Shown piece by piece: positions 34,505 through 43,174 of a stretch of DNA of 64,000 nt (its first letter is position 1; each line of letters begins with the position of its first letter). Source of the DNA: Deferribacter autotrophicus (GTDB lineage Bacteria; Chrysiogenota; Deferribacteres; Deferribacterales; Deferribacteraceae). The notes under the pieces are model-generated. The model saw only the letters and a list, made by a program, of their open reading frames with translations, was not told where the DNA came from and searched no databases. The position numbers were made by a program, and so were the translations under genes. Where the stretch lies: the NCBI RefSeq assembly GCF_008362905.1, contig NZ_VFJB01000002.1:57939-121938 (forward strand), in the 5' to 3' direction.

Positions 34505-36388
34505 ATGCTCAGAGTATTCAGAGAAAAGAAAAGATTATTAAGTATTTTTCTTTGGTTAGTAATCGCTGCATTCATTGGCACCATATTCTTAGTATGGGGA
34601 ATGGGAGGAAAAACAAAGCAGGCAAATTTTGCCATAAAAGTGAATGATTACGAAGTAAGTTTTGCAGAATATCAAAAAGAATACGAAAACTTCTCCAATA
34701 CTCTGAAATCTTTATTAGGTGGAAATCTTCCTGATAATCTTGATATCAATAAACAAGTTATAGATGGAATTGTTGAAAAGTACCTTTTAATCGATGAAGC
34801 TAATAAGAAAGGTGTCTTTGTTTCTGATATAGAAGTCCTTCACGAAATACAAAAAATTCCTTCATTTCAAACAAACGGAAAATTTGATGGAAAACGTTAT
34901 ATGGAAGTTCTAAAACTTAACAGAATGACGCCATCTCAATTTGAACGCTCTATTAGAACAGAATTAATAGTTAATAAAATGAAAGCGTTGATAGAAAACA
35001 GCGTCTTTGTAAATGAAGATGAAATAAAAAATGAATACAATTACAGAAATACAGTAGCTAAAATAAGTTATATAAAAATCTCATCTGAGAAATTTAAAAA
35101 CAAAGTAAAGTACACGGATAGCGAACTCAAAGATTATTTTGAAAAAAACAAAGAAAATTATAGAGTCCCTGAAAAAATAAAAGTGAAATATATAATGTTC
35201 GATCCAGAACAATTTAATAAAACTTTCAAAGCAACTGAAGAAGAAATTGAAAAATACTATCTTCAACATCCAGATGAGTTTCAACAAAAAGAGGAAATAG
35301 CTGCAAAACATATTTTGATAAGAGTTAAAGACTGGAAAAATAAAAATGAAGTGGAAAGTGCTAAAAAGAAAATTAGTGACATCCTAGCTAAAATTAAAAA
35401 AGGTGAAAAATTTGAAGATTTAGCAAAAAAATACTCTGAAGATCCATCCGCTAAAAATGGTGGTGATTTAGGTTATTTTACCAAAGGGCAGATGATAAAA
35501 GAATTTGAAGATGCAACATTTAAATTGAAAAAAGGTGAAATTTCAGACGTTGTAAAAACACCTGTGGGATTTCATATAATTAAAGTTTACGATTATAAAC
35601 CTGAGAAAAAGTTGACTTTGGACGAAGCAAAAGAACAAATAATTGAAAAATTAAAGACATTGAAAAAGAATGCTGCTTTCAACGAATATGTGTTTAATAC
35701 ATACAGAGACATTTTAAAAGCCTCAAATATTACTGCCTATGCTCTAGAAAATAAAAATATAAAAGTTTATGAAACTGGCTATTTCTCCATATTTGACAAC
35801 GTCCCTCCTATTGGAAATAATATTGATTTAAAAAATAAATTATTTAGGCTCGATACCGCTGAAATTACAAACATTGTTGATATTCAAGGGGTAAAATACA
35901 TTTTTGAGCTTGAAGATAGAAAAGATTCATACATCCCAGAATTTAATACAATTAAAGATGAAGTAACAAAAGATTTTATCGATGATAAAGCGGTGGAGTT
36001 AGCTAGACAAGAATCTGAAAACTTTTTGAAGAAATATAAAACCATTAATGAGATAGCAGATAAAGAAAAATACTCAGTTACAACCACTCCATATTTTAAA
36101 AGAACGGAACCTATTCCTGATTTAGGCATTAACACCGATTTATCTAAAGATATTTTTACTAATAAAGGTAAATTGTTATCAACACCTTATGAAATGGGTG
36201 ACAATGTTTATATTATCTCAGTTATTGATGTAAAAACACCTGATTACAATAAAATAACTAAAGAAGAAAAGGATGAAATTAAGAATTATATCTTAAATAT
36301 AAAGCAAAATGAGGCTTTAAGCAGTTATATTGATAAATTGAGAAATCAGGCAAAAATTGAAATAAATCCTGCGATAATTACAAAATAA
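34505..36388 (+). CDS. ppiD: membrane-anchored peptidyl-prolyl isomerase/chaperone, PpiD/SurA type
   Basis: 627 residues from the ATG at 34505 (GAGGAG upstream); the longer frame begins inside the 4.5S RNA gene and is not coding. One transmembrane helix at about 12-33, then a SurA-N-like helical domain to about 200. A parvulin domain lies at about 260-365 (AAKHILIRVKDW, FEDLAKKYSEDPSAKNGGDL, TPVGFHIIKVYD), followed by a second, inactive-looking parvulin-like region. It folds secreted proteins leaving the Sec translocon. Being next to the SRP RNA and the envelope-stress operon fits that role. Confidence 0.9.
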   Translation: MLRVFREKKRLLSIFLWLVIAAFIGTIFLVWGMGGKTKQANFAIKVNDYEVSFAEYQKEYENFSNTLKSLLGGNLPDNLDINKQVIDGIVEKYLLIDEANKKGVFVSDIEVLHEIQKIPSFQTNGKFDGKRYMEVLKLNRMTPSQFERSIRTELIVNKMKALIENSVFVNEDEIKNEYNYRNTVAKISYIKISSEKFKNKVKYTDSELKDYFEKNKENYRVPEKIKVKYIMFDPEQFNKTFKATEEEIEKYYLQHPDEFQQKEEIAAKHILIRVKDWKNKNEVESAKKKISDILAKIKKGEKFEDLAKKYSEDPSAKNGGDLGYFTKGQMIKEFEDATFKLKKGEISDVVKTPVGFHIIKVYDYKPEKKLTLDEAKEQIIEKLKTLKKNAAFNEYVFNTYRDILKASNITAYALENKNIKVYETGYFSIFDNVPPIGNNIDLKNKLFRLDTAEITNIVDIQGVKYIFELEDRKDSYIPEFNTIKDEVTKDFIDDKAVELARQESENFLKKYKTINEIADKEKYSVTTTPYFKRTEPIPDLGINTDLSKDIFTNKGKLLSTPYEMGDNVYIISVIDVKTPDYNKITKEEKDEIKNYILNIKQNEALSSYIDKLRNQAKIEINPAIITK

Positions 36389-36390
36389 AT

Positions 36391-36795
36391 ATGAAAGATC
36401 TGTTTTTCTTCTACGGCACCCTAAGATTGGGGTGCCCTATTTCAACAGTTGTCTTAAAAAATGCAAAATATATAACTACCATAACACTACAAGGTAAATT
36501 ATACCTTACTAAGGATAAATACCCATTATTTGTTCCAGGTAAAGAAGGATTAGTAATTGGAGATATATTTGAGGTGCCAGCAAGCCTTATAGATCAGCTT
36601 GATGAATATGAAGAAATAAATTCTCCCCATTCTCCCTATGAAAGGGTGAAATTCAATAAAAATAATATCACATTTTGGGTTTATGCTGCAAAAAAAGAAT
36701 TTTCAAAAAAACTAAATGAACTAAAAGTCATCCCTTCCGGAGATTGGTTGAATTATATCAAACAACATAGAAAAAACTCACTTTTCTCAGCCTAA
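36391..36795 (+). CDS. gamma-glutamylcyclotransferase-like (AIG2/GGCT fold) protein
   Basis: 134 residues. The GGCT signature YGTLRLG is at residue 9-15, and the acidic catalytic region LIDQLDEYEEIN with E73/E74-type glutamates is near 66-77. Small proteins of this fold cleave gamma-glutamyl groups, for example from glutathione or gamma-glutamylamines; substrate not fixed. It starts two bases after the ppiD stop without an obvious ribosome site, so it is likely translationally coupled to ppiD. The two functions have no known link. Confidence 0.85.
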   Translation: MKDLFFFYGTLRLGCPISTVVLKNAKYITTITLQGKLYLTKDKYPLFVPGKEGLVIGDIFEVPASLIDQLDEYEEINSPHSPYERVKFNKNNITFWVYAAKKEFSKKLNELKVIPSGDWLNYIKQHRKNSLFSA

Positions 36796-36912
36796 ATTAA
36801 TGCTTACTAATATTAGCAAGCATCCCTTCTGAGTTAATAACAAAAGAATTCAAAAAATCTTAATTTCTTGCAGAATAACTTACCTACAACCATAAAAAAC
36901 AATTCGAGGGCA

Positions 36913-37070
36913 TTGCACAATAAAAAACGTTTCAAGTGTGTAACTTTATGATAAACAATAGATTGCTTCGCTGACGCTCAGGGTGACAACTCTTTTTTTC
37001 GTCATTGCGAGGAGCGGATGCGACGAAGCAATCTCATTATTATCAATATGTTAAACACTTGGTTGTGCAT
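36913..37070. repeat. nested palindromic intergenic repeat with GTCATTGCGAGGAGCG core
   Basis: Between the GGCT gene and the rubredoxin-like gene. The inner part holds GATTGCTTCGCTGACGCTCA (36961-36980) facing CGTCATTGCGAGGAGCGGAT (37000-37019) and GACGAAGCAATCTC (37022-37035). The outer part has TGCACAAT (near 36914) and ATTGTGCA-like TTGTGCA (near 37063), with AAGTGTGTAAC / GTTAAACACTT inside. This GTCATTGCGAGGAGCG...GAAGCAATC motif is a familiar dispersed repeat in many bacterial genomes (from memory). It is more GC-rich than its surroundings. No gene is seen in 36796-37199. Confidence 0.75.
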
Positions 37071-37199
37071 TCATGATATTTAACTGTGTACTGTGCAATA
37101 TCCTCAATTCTCTAGCCCATAAAAATTGAAGGATGTGGGGAAATAGAAAAAGTTCGAAGTTCAAAGTTCAATTTTAAAATTGGTATACTTGAGTTAAAA

Positions 37200-37231
37200 A
37201 CAAAAAAGGAGAGGTTTGAAACCTCTCCTTT
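37200..37231 (-). terminator. terminator of the isc/nfu/rubredoxin run
   Basis: AAAGGAGAGGTTT (37205-37217) / AAACCTCTCCTTT (37219-37231), 13-bp perfect stem, followed on the minus strand by a T run (complement of 37202-37207). It ends the leftward array. Confidence 0.8.
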
Positions 37232-37244
37232 CAAAAATTAGATA

Positions 37245-37355
37245 TCATTCTACTTCTTCAAATTCTGATGCAGGTACGTTACATACAGGGCATTTATCAG
37301 GTGGAGTATCACCTTCTATAATATATCCGCATACTTTACATTTCCACTTTTTCAT
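37245..37355 (-). CDS. 36-residue rubredoxin-like iron protein
   Basis: Read from ATG at 37355 behind GAGGTT to TGA at 37245, this encodes MKKWKCKVCGYIIEGD... with two knuckles, CKVCGY (C6, C9) and CPVCNVP (C22, C25). That is the rubredoxin-like domain also found at the end of rubrerythrins, binding one Fe(Cys)4. At 36 residues it is shorter than true rubredoxin (about 52), lacking the central part. It is the last gene of the nfu-iscU-iscS run, so a role in iron or electron supply to cluster assembly is possible but only inferred. Confidence 0.85.
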   Translation of the reverse strand: MKKWKCKVCGYIIEGDTPPDKCPVCNVPASEFEEVE

Positions 37356-37371
37356 AAATAACCTCGAAAAA

Positions 37372-37602
37372 TTAAAGCGCAATCACCTCTTTAATTTCAG
37401 GAATCATCTCTTTAAGTCTCATTTCAATACCATGCTTTAAAGTCATAGTACTAAACGGACATGTCCCACATGCACCTGTTAACTGAACTTTAACGATACC
37501 ATCTTCAGTTACATCAATTAATTCTACATCACCACCATCAGCTTGAAGCCCTGGTCTTACCTGGTTTAAAACTTCTTGAACACGTTCTTTTAATGTCATC
37601 AA
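37372..37602 (-). CDS. Nfu-type iron-sulfur carrier (NifU C-terminal domain)
   Basis: 76 residues, a free-standing NifU C-terminal domain. The cluster-binding CxxC is in [12 protein letters not shown] (C40 and C43). Its N-terminal [16 protein letters not shown] is diagnostic. It passes [4Fe-4S] clusters from the scaffold to apoproteins. It lies 7 bases after iscU in the transcription direction. Confidence 0.93.
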   Translation of the reverse strand: MMTLKERVQEVLNQVRPGLQADGGDVELIDVTEDGIVKVQLTGACGTCPFSTMTLKHGIEMRLKEMIPEIKEVIAL

Positions 37603-37609
37603 ATACCTC

Positions 37610-38053
37610 CTAACTAACTACCTTTGATTTTATTTTTTCTTTCATTTCATCCACTATTTTTGGATCTTTCCCCATTCTGGAGTAATAATCTTTTAATGCA
37701 GCTTCAATTGCTTCTTCAGCCATCACAGAACAATGAATTTTTGCTGGTGGCAACCCATCCAAAGCTTCTACAATGGCCTCATTGGTAAGCTCTAAAACCT
37801 CTTCTACTTTTCTACCTTTAATTAACTCTGTTGCCATTGAGCTTGACGCAATTGCAGCACCACACCCAAATGTTTTGAACTTCACATCCTCAACAACACC
37901 TTCATCATTTATCTTCATATACAGTTTCATAACATCGCCACATGCTGGATTGCCCACTTCACCAATCGCATTTGCATCTTCAATCTCCCCCATATTTCTT
38001 GGATTCATAAAATGATCCATAACTTTGTCACTATATGGTCCTTTTGCCATCAT
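37610..38053 (-). CDS. iscU: IscU-type iron-sulfur scaffold
   Basis: 147 residues. The three cluster cysteines C38 (NPACGDVM), C64 (FGCGAAIAS) and C108 (IHCSVMA) are conserved, with D40 next to the first. It builds [2Fe-2S]/[4Fe-4S] clusters with sulfur from a cysteine desulfurase. The canonical LPPVKxHC motif reads [15 protein letters not shown] precedes the tandem ATGs. It lies directly after an IscS-like gene that lacks the PLP lysine. Confidence 0.93.
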   Translation of the reverse strand: MMAKGPYSDKVMDHFMNPRNMGEIEDANAIGEVGNPACGDVMKLYMKINDEGVVEDVKFKTFGCGAAIASSSMATELIKGRKVEEVLELTNEAIVEALDGLPPAKIHCSVMAEEAIEAALKDYYSRMGKDPKIVDEMKEKIKSKVVS

Positions 38054-38067
38054 ATCCTCCTAAAACA

Positions 38068-39252
38068 TTACTTTTTGTTAAAATAAGGTGACATTTCACA
38101 CAATCTATTAACTATACCTGGAGTAATCTCCAAGACATAGTCCACATCTTTCTCTTCAATATACTTTGACATGGAAAAAGTCAATGATCCGGCACAAATA
38201 TCATTGGGAACTCCAACCGCTGTTAAAACATGAGATGCCTCAAGCTCTTCCTCATCTTCTGCCAAAATATTTGAAGAACATGCAGAACCACTTGCTGCGC
38301 ATACTCCTTTTAAAGAGTACCACATGAGCAATGACTCGCCTTCAATATACTCTATCCAAAAACTTACATGGCCAGGTAATCTTTTCTCAGGATGCCCTGT
38401 AAAATGGAGAAAATCAAACATCTTTGCAAGTCCATCCCATAATTTCTGTCTCAACTTAATCATCTTTTTACTGTACTCAGCCATTTCTTCTTTGGCAATT
38501 CTAGCAGCCTCTCCCATACCCACAATTGCAGCTACATTTTCTGAACCACTTCTATAACCTTTCTCCTGAAATCCTCCATCAAACAACGGTGTAATTCTAA
38601 CTCCATCACGAATATATAAAGCAGCAGCACCTCTTGGGCCATAAAAATTTTGAGATGCAATACTTAAAAGGTCGCATTGAAACTTTTCAACATCCACTTC
38701 AACATGTCCACAACTAGCTACTGCATCCACATGAAATATGACACCTGCTTCTTTGCATACTTTACCTAATTCTTCAATGTCTTGAATTGTGCCGATTTCA
38801 GGATTTGCATGCATTATAGAGACCAAAAGAGTATCTTTTCTAATGCTCTTTTTCAAATCTTGCGGATTTACAAGACCGGTATTATCAACTTTTAATTTTG
38901 TTACTTCATATCCATAGTTTGTTAACTTCAACGCCACATTCTGCACTGAATAATGCTCTATTTCACTAATAATAATATGTTTTTTATCTTTATACTCAGG
39001 GTTATTAGCAACCCCTTTAATAGCCAAATTATTAGACTCTGTACCACAAGACGTAAAGATAATATTATCAGGCTTGGCATTAATTAATGCAGCCACATGC
39101 CCTCTTGCCTCTTCGATAGCTTCAAAAGACTCTCTACCAAGCGGGTAAAAATGAGCACTGGGATTTCCGTATTTTTCACTAATAAAAGGTAACATCTTTT
39201 CTACAACCCTTTTATCAGGCTTCGTACCCGCCACATTATCCATGTAAATCAT
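38068..39252 (-). CDS. IscS/NifS-like protein lacking the PLP lysine (archaeal IscS2 type)
   Basis: 394 residues with the full aminotransferase class V fold. The sulfur-accepting cysteine C325 is present (SGSACSSN) and H100 is kept. But the PLP lysine is absent: the usual SAHK/SGHK motif reads SQNFYGPRG (Q201-N202), and the PLP-contact DAAQS reads DAVAS (176-180). This pattern recalls Archaeoglobus fulgidus IscS, which also lacks this lysine and was crystallised with IscU holding a [2Fe-2S] cluster through its cysteine. It may therefore act as a cluster-assembly partner of IscU and not as a normal desulfurase. An acidic stretch (AEDEEELE) sits after the loop. Confidence 0.85.
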   Translation of the reverse strand: MIYMDNVAGTKPDKRVVEKMLPFISEKYGNPSAHFYPLGRESFEAIEEARGHVAALINAKPDNIIFTSCGTESNNLAIKGVANNPEYKDKKHIIISEIEHYSVQNVALKLTNYGYEVTKLKVDNTGLVNPQDLKKSIRKDTLLVSIMHANPEIGTIQDIEELGKVCKEAGVIFHVDAVASCGHVEVDVEKFQCDLLSIASQNFYGPRGAAALYIRDGVRITPLFDGGFQEKGYRSGSENVAAIVGMGEAARIAKEEMAEYSKKMIKLRQKLWDGLAKMFDFLHFTGHPEKRLPGHVSFWIEYIEGESLLMWYSLKGVCAASGSACSSNILAEDEEELEASHVLTAVGVPNDICAGSLTFSMSKYIEEKDVDYVLEITPGIVNRLCEMSPYFNKK

Positions 39253-39264
39253 ATCAAACTCCTC

Positions 39265-40041
39265 TTATTTAATTTCATCCATTATTTGGTTGATTATTAC
39301 TTTCAAATAATCACCAACCAGTGTAATCTTTTTATTGTTTTTAAAATATGAAACTTTTTCACCTTCCAGTGCTTCTTGCAAGGTATCTATGGATCGCTCC
39401 TCAAATATTTTATCATCTTCAATTTCACACTCTCCATAAATATCAATCACAAATCCTGTCGAAACAGGAAGCATCCTCAATTCAAAATCTACTTCCAAAT
39501 TTTCTTTTAAAAAGGACAAATAATTTTTAAATATATTATTATCTTCTTTTATAAAAAAGTAATTAAAAGGTAACATCTTATCCAACACTTTGTATACGCT
39601 TCTTGTAAACGAAAATATATCTCTCGTCTGATTTAGCAAATCATCAACTGCAGCTTTGCCAAAAACTGCAGCAGGAACATTTATAACGGCAAAAATATCA
39701 TCTTCATCCATATCAAGCTGCTCTAAACAATAAAGTATAGGCTCGGAAATATACGAAACATGTTTAACACCTCTAACAGTACGAGAAAAATCGATCACTT
39801 TTCTTTCATAACCCTTTAACCTTTCAAGATAGTTAGAAATATCACTCAAAACTATTAAAAAATCATCCTCAAACCTTTCAGGCACGCTATTAATATTAAC
39901 AAAATCACTATTATCCATTGAATCTAAATAACCTTGCTCAGTATAAATATTGGTTAATATTGATAGACCTCTGTTATTTAGTGTCTCTACTAATTCAGAA
40001 AGCAATAAAGAATCGTTTGCAAAAATTCCCACTTTAAACAT
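39265..40041 (-). CDS. protein resembling a degenerate aspartate-semialdehyde dehydrogenase (Usg-like)
   Basis: 258 residues. The N-terminus (MFKVGIFANDSLLLSELVETL) is Rossmann-like without the GxxGxxG loop. VIDFSRTVRGVKHVSYISEP near 92-112 and VFGKAAVDDLLNQT near 127 match the spacing of the VIDxSxxxR...VPEVN and dimerisation segments of Asd/Usg proteins. The catalytic cysteine segment of Asd is not recognisable, and the protein is ~80 residues short, so enzymatic activity is doubtful. It lies 12 bases upstream of the IscS-like gene, likely in the same transcript. Identification is tentative. Confidence 0.5.
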   Translation of the reverse strand: MFKVGIFANDSLLLSELVETLNNRGLSILTNIYTEQGYLDSMDNSDFVNINSVPERFEDDFLIVLSDISNYLERLKGYERKVIDFSRTVRGVKHVSYISEPILYCLEQLDMDEDDIFAVINVPAAVFGKAAVDDLLNQTRDIFSFTRSVYKVLDKMLPFNYFFIKEDNNIFKNYLSFLKENLEVDFELRMLPVSTGFVIDIYGECEIEDDKIFEERSIDTLQEALEGEKVSYFKNNKKITLVGDYLKVIINQIMDEIK

Positions 40042-40101
40042 AATTCATACCTTTTTTGTCTTTTTTTTACAAAATATACGTATTAAATAAAAAAGCAAGC
40101 A

Positions 40102-40932
40102 TTATTTTATCTTTTCATACATTAAATAATTATCTTCATTTACAGTGAAATACAAATTTTTCACAGGCTGCCTATATCCACCAAATCTTGAAAACGTAAT
40201 ATTATCATATTTTATAGTCAATGCAGCGGCATTACCAATATCTATTAAAAAATATTTTTTAAATTTAATCTCTTTTTTAGTACCCTGCTCTGCAATAAAG
40301 TCTAAAACGGATGAATTATCAATTTTTATGTTCACCCAACAAATATCATTGAATATAAGTGTAACTTTATGTTTAGTTTCATTATCCAATAACTTCTTCT
40401 CTTTTATCTTTTCAAGAATTTCTGCAGGGTCTATCTCCATTGAACTGCTTTCAGTTTCATTTGCAGCAATAACATCTTCATATTTAGTAATATTCTCAGC
40501 AACAGTTTCTGTAATAATCACATCTTTTTTTTGACTTAATTTCTTTTTATTCACACTTAGGAAATAATAAACAACCCCTAAAATTAAAACTAAAACTACA
40601 ACAAATAATATTATTGCTCTATGTATATTTTTTAAATTTACTTCTTTCTGAATGATTTCATCACTCTCAATTCTTACAAATTTTCTTTCAAAATCCTCTT
40701 TTTTACACTCTTCATCAAAAATGCTTTTCAACTCATCAAAATTAAGTCCTAAAAATTCACAATATGCTTTTGCAAAACCATATGCATGTACATATGAAGG
40801 TAATTTTGTATATTCTCCCTTTTCAATAAATTCTAGATAATGTTGACTTACTTTTATATTACTAGATATATCTTTTAGTGATAATCCCTTTTCTTCTCTT
40901 TTCTCTTTAAGGAGCTTTGCAAATTCACTCAC
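40102..40932 (-). CDS. RodZ-like transmembrane helix-turn-helix protein
   Basis: 276 residues. HTH domain at about 5-75 (LLKEKREEKGLSLKDISSNIKVSQHYLEFIEKG), charged linker, one transmembrane helix at about 105-125 (AIILFVVVLVLILGVVYYFL), and a C-terminal periplasmic DUF4115-like beta domain (about 190-276). RodZ links MreB to the cell-shape machinery. The cytoplasmic/TM/periplasmic order is diagnostic. Its start overlaps the TPR lipoprotein stop by 4 bases. Confidence 0.85.
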   Translation of the reverse strand: MSEFAKLLKEKREEKGLSLKDISSNIKVSQHYLEFIEKGEYTKLPSYVHAYGFAKAYCEFLGLNFDELKSIFDEECKKEDFERKFVRIESDEIIQKEVNLKNIHRAIILFVVVLVLILGVVYYFLSVNKKKLSQKKDVIITETVAENITKYEDVIAANETESSSMEIDPAEILEKIKEKKLLDNETKHKVTLIFNDICWVNIKIDNSSVLDFIAEQGTKKEIKFKKYFLIDIGNAAALTIKYDNITFSRFGGYRQPVKNLYFTVNEDNYLMYEKIK

Positions 40933-41675
40933 TTATAAATACCCAATGAATTAAGATATTTAGATGCTTTTTTTGCTTCAGGGCTATTAGGAGTTTTTAT
41001 AATAATTTCTTCAAAAATCTCTACGGCTTTATTATACTTTTTTTGGTTATAGTAATGCTCACCCAACTTCAATTTAAGTGAATTATTAGCCGGATTATAC
41101 TCAACACTTTTTTCCAAAATCGCTTCAGCTTTTTCAACCTGATCTGTTTTCATATAAATGTCATACAACATCAAGTAAGAAGCAGTAAAAAATCTATTCA
41201 TTTTTACTGATTTTTGAAAAAAGATTGAAGCTTCTTTTAGCTGTCCTAAAGTAAAATAAGCATAACCAATATTATAATATACCATCGGAATGTTAGGATA
41301 TGTTGGATCCTGTAATATCCTCATCCATTGACTAATTGCCTCTTCAGTTTTTCCTTTTGCAGCCAAAATAGATGCATAGGTATTTATATATTCAGAATTA
41401 TTTGGAGCAATATTTAAAGCTTTTAAAATATTCTCTTCAGCTTTAGAAAAAATATTCTTTTTTAAATAAAAAGTAGAAATGGCATAATATACCCTATCAT
41501 CTTTTGGATTATACTTCAAAGCTTCCTCAAATTCTTTTAAAGCTCTGAAATCATTTTCACTAGTCAAGTATGCAAGTCCCAATTTATAATGGGACTCAGA
41601 AAGTTTTAACTTATCTACTCTTGGAGCACATGAAACAAAAATTGCTATTAAAAAAAAACTAATTATTTTTTTCAT
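40929..41675 (-). CDS. TPR-repeat lipoprotein, PilF/PilW-like
   Basis: 248 residues. Lipoprotein signal MKKIISFFLIAIFVSC with lipidated C16. Five to six tetratricopeptide repeats cover about 25-240 (SHYKLGLAYLTSENDFRALKEF type units). Outer-membrane TPR lipoproteins of this size, often upstream of rodZ homologues, assist type IV pilus secretin assembly (PilF/PilW); no pilus genes are in the window, so this role is inferred. It overlaps coaX by 17 bases. Confidence 0.8.
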   Translation of the reverse strand: MKKIISFFLIAIFVSCAPRVDKLKLSESHYKLGLAYLTSENDFRALKEFEEALKYNPKDDRVYYAISTFYLKKNIFSKAEENILKALNIAPNNSEYINTYASILAAKGKTEEAISQWMRILQDPTYPNIPMVYYNIGYAYFTLGQLKEASIFFQKSVKMNRFFTASYLMLYDIYMKTDQVEKAEAILEKSVEYNPANNSLKLKLGEHYYNQKKYNKAVEIFEEIIIKTPNSPEAKKASKYLNSLGIYK

Positions 41676-42432
41676 ATATTATCCTCAACCCTTCTAATGT
41701 TAAATTCGGTTCATATACTTGCAAATATTTTGACTCTTCAACAAAAATACTTCCAAGTCCACCTGTTGTTACAATGGATAAATTCTTTGTATCACATTTC
41801 AACTCATCAATTATCCTCTCGATAATACCGTCAACCATCGACAAATATCCATAATAAATACCTGATTGAATCGATCTGATTGTATTGCTTCCCACTATTC
41901 TTTCAGGCTTTTCTATTTCTACTTCAGGTAATTTTGCTGTTCCTGTATGCAAAGCTTTTATAGAGAGCTTAATACCAGGACAAATCAAACCACCAACATA
42001 ACTACCATTTTTATTAATCACATCAAAAGTGGTAGCGGTTCCAAAATCAACTATTATTGCAGGATAGCCGTACATGCTGATTACAGCCGCAGCATTTACA
42101 ATTCTATCTGCTCCTACTTCTTTAGGATTTTCTATCGCAATCTTTACCCCTGTTTTAATACCAGGTCCTACAATCATTGGCTCACTGTTTAAATATTTCC
42201 TACATAACTTACTAAAAGTATATATTAAGGAAGGAACAACACTAGATATTATAACGCCACGAATATTATCAATATCTATCCCTTTTTTTTCCATTAACAA
42301 CATAATAATAGAAGCATATTCATCTGTAGTCTTCAAATAGTCTGTGGCAAGTCTAAAATTTGAAATCAATTTATTATTATGAAACACACCTAAAACTATA
42401 TTGGTGTTTCCAATATCAACTGCAAGTATCAT
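41659..42432 (-). CDS. coaX: type III pantothenate kinase CoaX
   Basis: 257 residues. ASKHA-fold kinase for the first step of coenzyme A synthesis; type III enzymes need a monovalent cation and resist CoA feedback. Motifs: DIGNTNIVLGVF at residue 5, PKEVGADRIVNAAA near 98, DFGTATTFDVI near 122, GGLICPG near 138 and TTGGLG near 221. Follows birA in the transcription direction with a 17-base overlap, an arrangement common in bacteria. Confidence 0.95.
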   Translation of the reverse strand: MILAVDIGNTNIVLGVFHNNKLISNFRLATDYLKTTDEYASIIMLLMEKKGIDIDNIRGVIISSVVPSLIYTFSKLCRKYLNSEPMIVGPGIKTGVKIAIENPKEVGADRIVNAAAVISMYGYPAIIVDFGTATTFDVINKNGSYVGGLICPGIKLSIKALHTGTAKLPEVEIEKPERIVGSNTIRSIQSGIYYGYLSMVDGIIERIIDELKCDTKNLSIVTTGGLGSIFVEESKYLQVYEPNLTLEGLRIIYEKNN

Positions 42433-43174
42433 ATCCTATTTCTCCATAATAAATTATCTTTTCTTTACCATTCATATCCTTTACGATTAAAGATCCATCA
42501 TCATTTATACCTTTTTCAATAAACTTTTCAACATTATTATTATAATGAAACATTATTTCTTCATTAAGATGCGCAGAATATTCAACCCAATATTCTTTAA
42601 TTAAATTAAGTTTTCTCTCCCACTTTGCAAACTCTTCAAAAAACCTTATAAAAAAGTATTCTTTATTAATTTTTTCACCTTTTAGTTGAAAAATTGACAC
42701 TGCTCTATGTTTCAATTCGTCAGGAAATTCTTTATTATTTAAGTTAACTCCAATCCCTAAAACCACTTTCTTCAATTTATTCCCTTCCATTCTTGCTTCT
42801 AGTAAAACACCTGAAACTTTCTTGCCATCAACTACCACATCATTAGGCCACTTTACTTTTGAATTTATTGAATAATCACTTTTCATTACATCACACAATG
42901 CATAAGCAGAAATAATATTCATTTTAAACAAATCTATAAAATTATTATTTTCCAATACCAGAGTAAAATACAGATTACTTTCCTCATCAGAATTCCATAC
43001 TCTTCCTTGCCTACCTCTTCCTTTAATCTGCCTATCAGCAACTATAATATTATCGGGACTCAAATCAGAATTTAATGCAAAGTTATTTGTAGAATCAATG
43101 GTCTTAAAGTAGATTACATTATAATGCGGTTTAATCTTTTTTAATATTGTGTTTACTTTTTTCAAATCAAACAT
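42416..43174 (-). CDS. birA: biotin--[acetyl-CoA-carboxylase] ligase (BirA without DNA-binding domain)
   Basis: 252 residues starting with the catalytic domain; no N-terminal winged helix, so it is a ligase and not a repressor. The biotinyl-AMP site is GRGRQGRVWNS near 52, with KWPNDVVVDGKKVSGVLLE near 105 and GIGVNLN near 141. It attaches biotin to carboxylase carrier proteins. It lies between a response regulator gene (8-base overlap) and coaX (17-base overlap), in one tight operon. Confidence 0.93.
   Translation of the reverse strand: MFDLKKVNTILKKIKPHYNVIYFKTIDSTNNFALNSDLSPDNIIVADRQIKGRGRQGRVWNSDEESNLYFTLVLENNNFIDLFKMNIISAYALCDVMKSDYSINSKVKWPNDVVVDGKKVSGVLLEARMEGNKLKKVVLGIGVNLNNKEFPDELKHRAVSIFQLKGEKINKEYFFIRFFEEFAKWERKLNLIKEYWVEYSAHLNEEIMFHYNNNVEKFIEKGINDDGSLIVKDMNGKEKIIYYGEIGYDTCS

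Noticed and set aside
37216..37440. 74-codon rightward ORF
   Set aside because: It is antisense to the rubredoxin-like gene and the end of nfu, both of which have clear motifs on the minus strand.
37610..39252. Nitrogen-fixation (nif) association of the NifS/NifU-like genes
   Set aside because: No other nif genes are present; IscU and Nfu domains are separate, unlike NifU, and the NifS-like protein lacks the PLP lysine.
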